DNA of 64,000 bases from Streptomyces sulphureus DSM 40104 (GTDB taxonomy: Bacteria > Actinomycetota > Actinomycetes > Streptomycetales > Streptomycetaceae): NCBI RefSeq assembly GCF_000381025.1, contig NZ_KB905826.1, forward strand, positions 1 through 64,000, written 5' to 3'. Position 1 is the first letter of the stretch. Each line of letters begins with the position of its first letter. The notes beneath the pieces are model-generated. The model worked only from the letters and a program-made list of their open reading frames with translations. It was not told the DNA's origin and did not search any database. The position numbers and the translations under genes are program-made. Positions 8,354 through 16,039 of the stretch are shown piece after piece.

Positions 8354-9157
8354 TCAGCCTGCCGGGGCCAACGCACTCCAGCGCACGGTCACCTCTCCCT
8401 GCCGCCAACGCCCAGGCCCGTCCACGACCGGCCACTGCTCGGCGAGCGCCTCGACAGCCCGCATCCACCGCTGCCGGACGCTCAACGCACCGTAGGGAGC
8501 AGCCACGTTCCAGGCCCGGTCGAAGTCCCGGAGGAACCGGTGGACAGGCTCGCCCGGCAGGTTCCGGTGGATGAGCGCCTTGGGCAGCCGCTCGGCGAGG
8601 TCCGAAGGCGCGCCCAGCGAGCCGAGCCGCGTCGCGAAGGTGACGGTACGGGGGCCCTCCCGTCCGAGCGCCACCCACACGTGCCGTCGCCCGATCTCGT
8701 CGCAGGTCCCTTCCACGAGCAGACCATCCGGCGCCAGCCTTCCGCACAACCGCGCCCAGACGGCCGCGACCTCCTCCTCGTCGTACTGCCGCAGCACGTT
8801 GGCGGCCCGGATCAGCAAGGGCCGTCGTCCCTCCGGCACGGGCAGCGGTACCTCGAATCCCCCGAGGTGAAAACCGAGTCCCTCCCGCGCGAAGGGCAGG
8901 GCGTCGGTCACACGCCCCGGATCGATCTCCACGCCGTAGACCTGCACGTCGCGACGGACAGCGCGGAGCCGTCCAAGGAGTTCGACGGCCGTCCAGGGCG
9001 CAGCTCCGTACCCGAGATCGACGGCGATGGGCGGCGGCCCGGACCTGCGGAAGGCCGAAGCGAGGCTGACGGCGATCCAGCGGTCCATTCTGCGCAGCCG
9101 ATTGGGATTGGTGGTACCGCGGGTGACGGAGCCCACGGGGCGGCTGCGCGAAGTCAT
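8354..9157 (-). CDS. Class I SAM-dependent methyltransferase
   Basis: A 267-residue protein with a Rossmann methyltransferase core. The SAM-binding motif I is AVDLGYGAAPWTAVELL near residues 45-60, the acidic residue of motif II is YGVEIDPGR, and motif III-like LAPDGLLVEGTCDEIG follows. The substrate is unknown. It is divergent from mshA, with 166 bases between start codons. The same neighbour pair is, to my recollection, conserved in Streptomyces. The ATG at 9157 has only a weak ribosome site. Confidence 0.82.
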   Translation of the reverse strand: MTSRSRPVGSVTRGTTNPNRLRRMDRWIAVSLASAFRRSGPPPIAVDLGYGAAPWTAVELLGRLRAVRRDVQVYGVEIDPGRVTDALPFAREGLGFHLGGFEVPLPVPEGRRPLLIRAANVLRQYDEEEVAAVWARLCGRLAPDGLLVEGTCDEIGRRHVWVALGREGPRTVTFATRLGSLGAPSDLAERLPKALIHRNLPGEPVHRFLRDFDRAWNVAAPYGALSVRQRWMRAVEALAEQWPVVDGPGRWRQGEVTVRWSALAPAG

Positions 9158-9323
9158 GGGCCGAGCGTACGGCCGCGAGTCGGGGCGACGACGTCATGTC
9201 ACGATTGGGCAAAAGAGGCCGGGCCCGGAAATGGGAGGCGCTGGTTCCGCTGTTGTACCGCGAGGGGCGGCAGCAGGTCGTCTTCTCAGGCGGAAGTGGA
9301 GACCGCAAGGAGGCAACCGCATC

Positions 9324-10682
9324 GTGAGCCAGTACGTGTCCCGGCTGGCGGCGACTGCCGGCCGCAACAGAAGTCGCGGCCAGCAACCCAGGCTGCGGCT
9401 TCCGGGTTCCCGGCGCCCTCGTCGGATCGCCATGTTCAGCGTCCACACCTCGCCGCTCCACCAGCCGGGCACCGGCGACGCCGGCGGCATGAACGTCTAC
9501 ATCGTGGAGCTCGCCCGCCAACTCGCCGCCCAGGGCGTGGAGGTCGAGATCTTCACCAGGGCCACCAACGGTGCGCTTCCACCGAGCGTCGAGCTCGCGC
9601 CCGGCGTGCTCGTACGCCACATAGACGCCGGCCCTTACGAGGGTCTCTCCAAGGAGGAGCTCCCCGCACAGCTCTGCGCATTCACCCACGGAGTCATGCA
9701 GGTGTGGGCCGACCACAGCTCCGGCTATTACGACCTCGTCCACTCCCACTACTGGCTCTCCGGTCACGTGGGTTGGCTCGCCTCCCAGCGCTGGGGCGTC
9801 CCGCTCGTCCACGCGATGCACACGATGGCCAAGGTGAAGAACGCGGCACTCGCCGAGGACGACACCCCGGAGCCGGCCTCCCGCGTAATCGGAGAGACGC
9901 AGATAGTCGCCGCGGCGGACCGCCTCATCGCCAACACCGAGGAGGAGGCGGCCGATCTCGCGCACCATTACGCCGCCGACCCTGCCCGGACCGCGACGGT
10001 CCACCCCGGTGTCAACCTGGACACCTTCCGCCCGGCGGACGGTCGCGCCGCCGCTCGCGCCCGCCTCGGCCTCCCGGCAGATGCTCTGATCCCGCTCTTC
10101 GCCGGCCGGATACAGCCGTTGAAGGCGCCCGACGTGCTTCTCCACGCTGTCGCACTCCTCGTGTCGGAAGCTCCGCACCTGCGGCGGCAGCTCGTCGTGC
10201 CGATCGTCGGCGGGCCCAGCGGCAGTGGGCTGACTCGTCCCGAGCGGCTGCAGAAGTTGGCCGCTCGACTCGGCGTGGCCGACCTGGTGCGCTTTTGCCC
10301 GCCGGTCGGCCAGGAGCGCCTCGCGGACTGGTACCGGGCAGCTTCGGTACTGGTGATGCCTTCGCACAGCGAGTCCTTCGGGTTGGTGGCGGCCGAGGCG
10401 CAGGCCTGCGGCACACCTGTCGTGGCCGCCGCGGTCGGCGGCCTTCCCGTCGTGGTGCGGGACGGAGCGAGCGGCTTCCTGATCGACGGCCACGAACCGG
10501 CCCAGTACGCGAGCGCGCTGCGCCGTTTCGTCGAGCAACCGGGGCTCGTCGACGCCATGGGGGCGGCGGCGGCACGGCACGCAGCCGGGTTCGGGTGGGA
10601 CGCGGCCGCCGGCGCGACCGCCGAGGTGTACACCGCCGCACTGCAGGACAGACAGCGTCGCCTACGCTCCCGGCTCAGGTGA
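9324..10682 (+). CDS. mshA: D-inositol-3-phosphate glycosyltransferase MshA
   Basis: Transfers GlcNAc from UDP-GlcNAc to inositol 3-phosphate, the first committed step of mycothiol synthesis. The 452-residue GT-B enzyme (family GT4) has the N-terminal acceptor loop GTGDAGGMNVYIVELARQ and the C-terminal nucleotide-sugar motif PSHSESFGLVAAEAQACG with the conserved second Glu. The GTG at 9324 is chosen because AAGGAGG lies 10 bases before it and the protein then begins MSQYVSRL as in other Streptomyces. The longer open frame from 9027 overlaps the divergent methyltransferase and is not used. The YbjN-like gene follows after 89 bases. Confidence 0.95.
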   Translation: MSQYVSRLAATAGRNRSRGQQPRLRLPGSRRPRRIAMFSVHTSPLHQPGTGDAGGMNVYIVELARQLAAQGVEVEIFTRATNGALPPSVELAPGVLVRHIDAGPYEGLSKEELPAQLCAFTHGVMQVWADHSSGYYDLVHSHYWLSGHVGWLASQRWGVPLVHAMHTMAKVKNAALAEDDTPEPASRVIGETQIVAAADRLIANTEEEAADLAHHYAADPARTATVHPGVNLDTFRPADGRAAARARLGLPADALIPLFAGRIQPLKAPDVLLHAVALLVSEAPHLRRQLVVPIVGGPSGSGLTRPERLQKLAARLGVADLVRFCPPVGQERLADWYRAASVLVMPSHSESFGLVAAEAQACGTPVVAAAVGGLPVVVRDGASGFLIDGHEPAQYASALRRFVEQPGLVDAMGAAAARHAAGFGWDAAAGATAEVYTAALQDRQRRLRSRLR

Positions 10683-10771
10683 GGTGTGCGCCGCGCAGCG
10701 ACGCACACCCGAACGAGACGACGTGGGCGCGGTGGCGGATGTCCCGCGCCGGGTGGCGAGGTGAGACGGCG

Positions 10772-11383
10772 ATGACCGACCGACGCGAAACACCGAGTGG
10801 AACCGATCCCGACAGCGGACCCGAGCAGCGCCGACGTGCAGGTACTTCGACGGGTACCACCGCGACGCCGACGCAGGAGAGCGCCTGCGCGGTGATCGAG
10901 GCGGCGCTCGCCGAGGCGGAAGTGGAGTGGGAGCACCCCAGGCCCGGCACATACGTCGTCACTCTCCCCGGTACTCGGAAGCTGTCGACGACCTGCGCGC
11001 TCTCCGTCGGGCGGCACTCGTTGTCGGTCAACGCCTTCGTGGTCCGTCGTCCCGACGAGAACGCCGCAGCCGTCCACCGCTGGATGCTGGAGCGCAACAC
11101 CCGCCTCTACGGTGTCGGTTACGCGCTCGACAGGCTCGGGGACGTCTACCTCGTCGCGCGACTGCCGCTCGCCGCGGTGACCCCGGACGAGGTCGACCGA
11201 CTCCTCGGCGCGGTCCTCGAGGAAGCCGACGGCTCGTTCAACTCCCTGCTGGAGATGGGTTTTGGCAGCGCTATCCGGCGCGAGTACCGCTGGCGCACTT
11301 CGCGCGGTGAGTCGACGCGCAACCTGGAGGCGTTCTCGCACATGTTCGGCGAAACCGACGACGAGCGGCCAGAGGCCGGCTGA
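10772..11383 (+). CDS. YbjN-domain protein
   Basis: A 203-residue cytoplasmic protein. After a Thr/Pro/Arg-rich N-terminal stretch of about 40 residues comes a YbjN / type III secretion chaperone-like fold (from ACAVIEAALAEAEVEWEH to LLEMGFGSAIRREY). In E. coli YbjN affects stress tolerance and surface properties; the actinobacterial role is not known. It sits downstream of mshA in the same direction, probably in the same transcript. The function of the pairing with mycothiol synthesis is unknown. Confidence 0.8.
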   Translation: MTDRRETPSGTDPDSGPEQRRRAGTSTGTTATPTQESACAVIEAALAEAEVEWEHPRPGTYVVTLPGTRKLSTTCALSVGRHSLSVNAFVVRRPDENAAAVHRWMLERNTRLYGVGYALDRLGDVYLVARLPLAAVTPDEVDRLLGAVLEEADGSFNSLLEMGFGSAIRREYRWRTSRGESTRNLEAFSHMFGETDDERPEAG

Positions 11384-11996
11384 AGCAGAGCCGGCCCCAT
11401 GGGCGCCCCGCCCTCGCCTCCGCCACCCCTGTGCGAACGAGTCCCTCCCGGACGCGACTCCCTCGTCGGAGGCGACGGGCGGACCACTTGGAGTGCGGTG
11501 GGCCACGGAGTTGTCTGGCGCGATACAGCCCCTCCGGCCGCGGGACCGCGGCATGCCGTTTCCGTGCACGTGAACCTCCAGGTGAGCCGGCGAGATCGCA
11601 GAGCGCGCTGCCCGACCATGCTGCGACTCCGTTGCGCGGAAGCCGGTCCTGTTCCGGCCACATCTCCTCGGTCGAGGCGGTGGAGAGCTGAGGGGAAGCG
11701 GCACATACCCGACGCATCCGGAGCGAGCACGAGCAGCGCAGGGCCGGTACGCCCCGTGAGCCTTCGACGGCGCGTCGGGGAATCAACCGGAATTCGCTGC
11801 CTGCTTGCTGATTTCTGGCTGAAATCGGACGTGGTTCTCGGCGAGGACGCGCAGGCTTTTTCGCGGGCGGCCGTCCGGCCACCCCGCAGCCGCGTCGGTC
11901 GGCTGCGTGCACGGAACGGGGGACGGTCTGGTGCTGCTCCACTGCCTGCACAGGCTCAAACGCTGCTTCGCCAACGGCCGGAAGCCGAGCAGGACT
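11384..11996. other. Intergenic region with one hairpin
   Basis: About 610 bases between two converging genes. No frame shows normal coding bias. An 8-bp stem, CGCAGCCG (11885-11892) with CGGCTGCG (11900-11907), lies about 90 bases beyond the MFS stop codon on the minus strand and could terminate that gene. The rest shows nothing I can name. Confidence 0.5.
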
Positions 11997-13340
11997 TCAA
12001 CGCTCTGTTCGGTCAGTCCGCACGCTCACGGCGGCCGCTGGGGGAGTGCTTGGCTGACGGCTCTCCGGTCGAGCGGGCGATGCGGTCGGCCCGCCGGGCG
12101 CTCCCTCGCGCGACTGACCGGGCACCTTGCGAAGAAGCAGTGCGTAACCGACCGCCGCGAGCGTGCCGATCAGTGCACTGATGCCCCAGAGCGTCCGGGC
12201 TCCGGCGGTGTCGATCACCAGGCCGCTCAGGAGCGGTGTGCCCAGCGCGGCAACCGACCAGGAGAGGCTGAACATCCCCTGGTAACGCCCGCGTCCATGG
12301 GTCGGAGAGAGCGCGACCACCAGCCCCATCTGCGTCGGCGAGTTGACGATTTCACCGAGCGTCCAGACGACCACTGTGAGCGCGTAGAAGGCGACGGACC
12401 CGGCGAAGGCGCCGAGCCCGAACCCGTACCCCAGCAGCAACGCCGAGACGACGAGCAACCGCGCAGGGTCGCGGTGCTCGATGAGCCGGGTGACGGGGAT
12501 CTGGAGGGCCACGATCAGTACACCGTTGAGGGCGATCACAGATCCGAAGTCGCTGCTGTCGAAGCCCTGTTGGCCCATCGCGACGGGAAGGGCGACGAAC
12601 GCCTGCTGCAGGAGCGTGGCGAGCAGCAGGTTGAGTCCCACGACGGCCATGAAGCGCCCGTCCCGCAGGACGCCGCGCATCGACACGGTCGGCGCACCGT
12701 CCTGTTCCGGGCCCGTGCCGGCGCCGCCTGTCCCCTGCATCCGCTCGGGGCGGGACTCCGGCAGCTTCACCCAGACGACGAGTGCGCAACCGAGGACCAA
12801 CGCGGCTTCCGTGAAGAAGAGCAACTGGTAGCTGTACTGCGCGATGAAGCCGGCGCCGGCGGAGGAGAGCGCGAAACCGAGGTTGATGGCCCAGTAGTTC
12901 AGAGCGAAGGCTCTGATGCGGTCGCCCGGTGCCACCACGTCGGCCATCATCGCTTGAACCGCCGGCCTCGAACCGTTGGTCGCCATACCCACCATGCCGG
13001 CCACCAAGGCGATGGCGACGGGGTGTTCGACGAACGCGAGTGCCGCCACCGAGGCGGCCGTCGCGAGCTGTGCGACGAGCATCGTCGGCCGTCGACCGAG
13101 CCGGTCTGTGAGCACCCCGGCCACCAGCGAGGCGACGACGCCGCCGAAGCCGTAGAGAGCGCCGACGAGACCCGCGTAGGAGGCGGAGTAGCCGCGTTCG
13201 ACCGTCAGATAGAGGGCGAGGAAAGTCGAAACGAACGCTCCGAGTCGGTTGACCAGCGTGCTCGTCCAAAGCCACCAGAACTGGCGCGGCAGCCCGCCGA
13301 CGCTTTCGGAGACCGCACGTGTCACAGCGATCGGGAACAC
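11997..13340 (-). CDS. MFS transporter (drug-efflux-like)
   Basis: A 447-residue major facilitator superfamily protein with about 12 hydrophobic segments. The signature GVLTDRLGRRPTML, the A-type loop 2-3 motif, follows TM2 near residue 60. A hydrophilic central loop of about 25 residues with PERMQGTGGAGTGPEQ separates the halves. The C-terminal tail of about 40 residues is Pro/Ser/Arg-rich and probably cytoplasmic. The start is a GTG (13340). Substrate cannot be told. It converges on the YbjN gene and diverges from gpmA. Confidence 0.88.
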   Translation of the reverse strand: MFPIAVTRAVSESVGGLPRQFWWLWTSTLVNRLGAFVSTFLALYLTVERGYSASYAGLVGALYGFGGVVASLVAGVLTDRLGRRPTMLVAQLATAASVAALAFVEHPVAIALVAGMVGMATNGSRPAVQAMMADVVAPGDRIRAFALNYWAINLGFALSSAGAGFIAQYSYQLLFFTEAALVLGCALVVWVKLPESRPERMQGTGGAGTGPEQDGAPTVSMRGVLRDGRFMAVVGLNLLLATLLQQAFVALPVAMGQQGFDSSDFGSVIALNGVLIVALQIPVTRLIEHRDPARLLVVSALLLGYGFGLGAFAGSVAFYALTVVVWTLGEIVNSPTQMGLVVALSPTHGRGRYQGMFSLSWSVAALGTPLLSGLVIDTAGARTLWGISALIGTLAAVGYALLLRKVPGQSREGAPGGPTASPARPESRQPSTPPAAAVSVRTDRTER

Positions 13341-13707
13341 ACGTCCTCCGTGGGAGAGCAGGGGCAGGGTGCGGCCCGCAGCCCCCGGGTCGGGGCCGGG
13401 CGTAATCAGCGGAATCGGCTGTCAGCCGTTACGAGCCGCTCGGCACGCTACGGCCGACCCCCGTGCCGGCTCCAACGGATTGACGGTGCAAGGCAATTGG
13501 GGCCGCAGATGCTTGAGGGCCGGCTCATGCCGCTGGAGAACACGCAGCCCCCGCACGGAGAAGCGGGGCGCCGCACGTCTCCTCGAACCGTCAGCGCCGC
13601 GCTGCTCCTCGCCGATCTTGTGATTGCCCGGAGACCCCCACTGACCGCCACCGCGACCGGGTACGGCAGCGGTCTCGCCCCACGGGGCACGCAGTAGGCT
13701 CGGAGCC
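13341..13707. promoter_or_regulatory. Intergenic region with leaderless gpmA promoter
   Basis: The 367-base gap between the divergent MFS and gpmA genes holds no convincing open frame. A TAGGCT hexamer at 13695-13700 ends 7 bases before the gpmA ATG, where transcription would begin at or next to the start codon. No clear -35 was found. Confidence 0.5.
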
Positions 13708-14466
13708 ATGGCCGACGCACCGTACAAGCTGATCCTGCTCCGCCACGGCGAGAGCGACTGGAACGCCAAGAACCTGTTCACCGGCTGGGTGGACGTCAAC
13801 CTCACGGCGCAGGGTGAGAAGGAGGCGGTCCGCGGCGGCGAGCTGCTGCGTGAGTCCGGCCTGCTCCCCGACGTCGTGCACACCTCGCTGCTCAAGCGCG
13901 CCATCCGGACCGCCCAGCTCTCCCTCGAAACGGCGGACCGCCACTGGGTTCCGGTGCACCGCTCCTGGCGTCTCAACGAGCGTCACTACGGCGCCCTGCA
14001 GGGCAAGGACAAGGCGGCGATCCGCGAGGAGTACGGCGAGGAGCAGTTCATGCTCTGGCGTCGTTCCTACGACACGCCTCCGCCCGTGATCGAGGACGGT
14101 TCGGAGTTCTCGCAGAGCGACGACCCTCGCTACGGCGACATCCCCACCGAGCTGCTGCCGCGCACAGAGGCCCTCAAGCAGGTCGTCGACCGCATGCTGC
14201 CGTACTGGTACGACGGAATCCTCCCGGACCTTCTCACGGGCCGCACCGTCCTCGTCGCAGCCCACGGGAACTCGCTCCGCGCACTCGTGAAGCACCTCGA
14301 CCGCATCCCGGACGACGAGATCTCCGGCCTCAACATCCCCACCGGCATCCCGCTCTTCTACGAGCTCGACGAGCACTTCCAGCCCGTCAAGCGAGGCGGA
14401 ACCTATCTCGACCCCGAGGCTGCCGACGCGGCTGCGAAGGCCGTCGCCAACCAGGGCAAGAAGTAG
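13708..14466 (+). CDS. gpmA: 2,3-bisphosphoglycerate-dependent phosphoglycerate mutase
   Basis: Interconverts 3- and 2-phosphoglycerate in glycolysis and gluconeogenesis. The 252-residue protein has the phosphohistidine motif LLRHGESDWN (His13), the family segment RLNERHYGALQGKDK, and the second catalytic His in VLVAAHGNSLRALVKHLD. Length fits the dimeric or tetrameric dPGM family. The ATG has no upstream ribosome site and lies 7 bases after a TAGGCT hexamer, so it may be leaderless. A strong hairpin follows. Confidence 0.97.
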   Translation: MADAPYKLILLRHGESDWNAKNLFTGWVDVNLTAQGEKEAVRGGELLRESGLLPDVVHTSLLKRAIRTAQLSLETADRHWVPVHRSWRLNERHYGALQGKDKAAIREEYGEEQFMLWRRSYDTPPPVIEDGSEFSQSDDPRYGDIPTELLPRTEALKQVVDRMLPYWYDGILPDLLTGRTVLVAAHGNSLRALVKHLDRIPDDEISGLNIPTGIPLFYELDEHFQPVKRGGTYLDPEAADAAAKAVANQGKK

Positions 14467-14473
14467 TCGCCTT

Positions 14474-14502
14474 CTTCCCCGCCGCGCCCCGCGGCGGGGA
14501 AG
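14474..14502. terminator. Bidirectional hairpin after gpmA
   Basis: A 13-bp perfect stem, CTTCCCCGCCGCG (14474-14486) with CGCGGCGGGGAAG (14490-14502), and a CCC loop. It starts 8 bases after the gpmA stop and also lies downstream of the minus-strand Cys-rich gene, so it can serve both. Confidence 0.85.
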
Positions 14503-14629
14503 GCCGCCCACGGCGGCGCGGAGCAGGCCGCCGCCGGCCCGAAAACCGACAGCAACCGCCCCCGCCCTCCGCGCAAGACCCCAGAAGCAAGCACTTCGAC
14601 GCAACTGCGCCGCTCTGAAGGCGCGTGCC

Positions 14630-14797
14630 CTAGCAGTACCCCCCGCACTGGCAGGGCCCACCCGACTGGCAGCCGCAGCCGCACCCTGAGCCGCATCCGC
14701 ACGCCCCCAGCAGCGGCAGCGCCGAATGCTCCCCGCCCGGCTGGGGCGCGGACGGTATCTGCTCCGGTGCCCCGGTTGTCGTAGCGGACTCGGACAT
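14630..14797 (-). CDS. mtpA: Small Cys-rich metallothionein-like protein MtpA
   Basis: A 55-residue protein whose first 32 residues are Ser/Thr/Pro/Gly-rich. The last 23 hold eight cysteines (33, 35, 39, 41, 43, 49, 51, 55), in CGCGSGCGCGC then CQCGGYC. Clustered Cys-x-Cys pairs indicate a metal-binding metallothionein, probably Zn or Cu(I) in the cytoplasm. A strong AGGAGG lies 6 bases before the ATG. The position beside phoU matches mtpA of S. lividans, reported as a PhoP-controlled putative metallothionein (recalled). One GTTCACC unit lies 24 bases upstream of the start. The gene symbol rests on position and composition, not on alignment. Confidence 0.82.
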   Translation of the reverse strand: MSESATTTGAPEQIPSAPQPGGEHSALPLLGACGCGSGCGCGCQSGGPCQCGGYC

Positions 14798-15108
14798 GGC
14801 TGCCTCCTGGAGTTCTCGCTGGTGAACCCTGCGTCAGCTACGGCGCGTTCCGGCTGTGCGGTGCGCCGGGTGACGCGAGGACGCCGCAACGACGACCACG
14901 CCGCCGCAGCACACGATGGCGAGCGCCGTACCGCGCAGACCTACTCCATTCGACGCCCCACCCCCGCGGGCGCATCAAGGGGCGCGCAGGAGCACGCTCC
15001 CGCAACCGCCCTCCGGCCCCACTCGGCCCCTCAACTCGGTCCCGTATGCAGCGCGTTCCACGGAATCCGCGCGCCGTCGGTTCGTGCGGGCGTCCGTGAG
15101 CGGAGCTC
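14798..15108. promoter_or_regulatory. Region upstream of mtpA with single PHO-type unit
   Basis: The 311 bases between phoU and mtpA contain no gene. GTTCACC is present once on the minus strand (14827-14821), close to the mtpA ribosome site; the adjacent 11-base units match poorly. It could be half a PHO box or chance. Confidence 0.35.
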
Positions 15109-15807
15109 TCACGCGCCTTCGACCGGCGCGGTCCCGTCCCCGTGCGCTCCCGCGGCGTCCAACTCGTCGGCGTGCTCGCCCGTCACGAGGTAGACGACCC
15201 GCCTCGCCACGGAAACGGCGTGGTCGGCGAACCGCTCGTAGTAGCGCCCGAGGAGTGTGACGTCCACGGCCGTCTCGATGCCGTGCTTCCAGCGGTCGTC
15301 CATGAGGTGCTGGAAGAGCGTCCGGTGGAGCAGGTCCATGGCGTCGTCGTCCTGCTCGAGCTGCAGCGCCTGGTCGATGTCCTTGGTGACGATCACCTCC
15401 GCGGCCTTCGCCATCAGCCGCTGTGCGAGCTGCCCCATCTCCAACAGCGTCGCCTGAAGATCGACGGGGACGGGGGACTCGGGGAAGCGCAGCCGCGTCA
15501 CCTTGGCGACGTGCTCCGCGAGGTCGCCGGCCCGCTCCAGGTCGGCACTCATCCGCAGTGAGGTCACCACGATCCGGAGGTCCGTAGCGACGGGCTGTTG
15601 GCGCGCAAGTAGCTGTATCGCGCGCGACTCCAGGTCCCGCTGGAGATCGTCGACCTTCTCGTCGGCGGCGATCACGCTCTCCGCGAGATTCAGGTCGCTG
15701 TCGAGCATCGCCGTGGTGGCACGCCCCATGGCGGAGCCGACGAGTCGTGCCATGTCGACGAGGCCGTCGCCGATCGAGTCCAGCTCCTCGTGGTACGCGT
15801 CCCGCAT
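15109..15807 (-). CDS. phoU: Phosphate signalling regulator PhoU
   Basis: A 232-residue all-helical protein with two PhoU repeats of about 100 residues each, beginning MRDAYHEELDSIGDGLVDM. Acidic and polar metal-binding segments are visible, for example SVIAADEKVDDLQRDLE in repeat 1. In other bacteria PhoU links the Pst transporter to the PhoR kinase. The ATG at 15807 is the family start; an in-frame ATG at 15849 would add 14 residues. It is transcribed divergently from phoR-phoP, sharing a 232-base region with PHO-type repeats pointing towards phoU. No pst genes occur in this window. Confidence 0.93.
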   Translation of the reverse strand: MRDAYHEELDSIGDGLVDMARLVGSAMGRATTAMLDSDLNLAESVIAADEKVDDLQRDLESRAIQLLARQQPVATDLRIVVTSLRMSADLERAGDLAEHVAKVTRLRFPESPVPVDLQATLLEMGQLAQRLMAKAAEVIVTKDIDQALQLEQDDDAMDLLHRTLFQHLMDDRWKHGIETAVDVTLLGRYYERFADHAVSVARRVVYLVTGEHADELDAAGAHGDGTAPVEGA

Positions 15808-15934
15808 TGCCTTCTTCCTCGCCTTCCGTGGGCTTCCCTCGGTGAGCACCCGCGTGCGACCCGGTGCCGCAGAGAGCCGGGTTCAAAGGGCCTACGCTCC
15901 CACGTTGGTCCCCCAACGAGACCAGAGCAGCCCC

Positions 15935-15967
15935 CGCCGGTGAACCGGCCCCGACGCGAAGGTGAAC
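15935..15967 (-). promoter_or_regulatory. PHO box between phoU and phoR
   Basis: On the minus strand three 11-base units follow each other: GTTCACCTTCG, CGTCGGGGCCG, GTTCACCGGCG. The outer two match the seven-base PHO core exactly and are exactly 22 bases apart; the middle one is degenerate. The array lies 128 bases upstream of phoU and 73 upstream of phoR, fitting PhoP autoregulation. An extra inverted repeat, CGTTGG/CCAACG (about 15903-15918), lies on the phoU side. Confidence 0.8.
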
Positions 15968-16027
15968 TCTGGGCTACGTCTCTCCGAGGTTGTCCACAGG
16001 CGGATGGGGCACCCCGTCGACGGCGCC

Positions 16028-16033
16028 TAACCT
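16028..16033 (+). promoter_or_regulatory. -10 hexamer of phoR (leaderless)
   Basis: TAACCT ends 6 bases before the phoR ATG, so transcription would start at about the A of the start codon. A leaderless phoRP transcript has, to my recollection, been reported in S. lividans or S. coelicolor. Confidence 0.55.
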
Positions 16034-16039
16034 GGAGAC

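Noticed and set aside
9027..9323. N-terminal extension of mshA
   Set aside because: The extension overlaps the divergent methyltransferase gene and its sequence does not resemble MshA; GTG 9324 with AAGGAGG is the better start.
1146..10580. A 3144-codon minus-strand open frame
   Set aside because: It runs antisense through mshD, ppk, CHAD, Nudix and mshA, all with clear protein families. In high-GC DNA the antisense frame opposite third positions rarely meets stops. No domain is recognisable in its translation.
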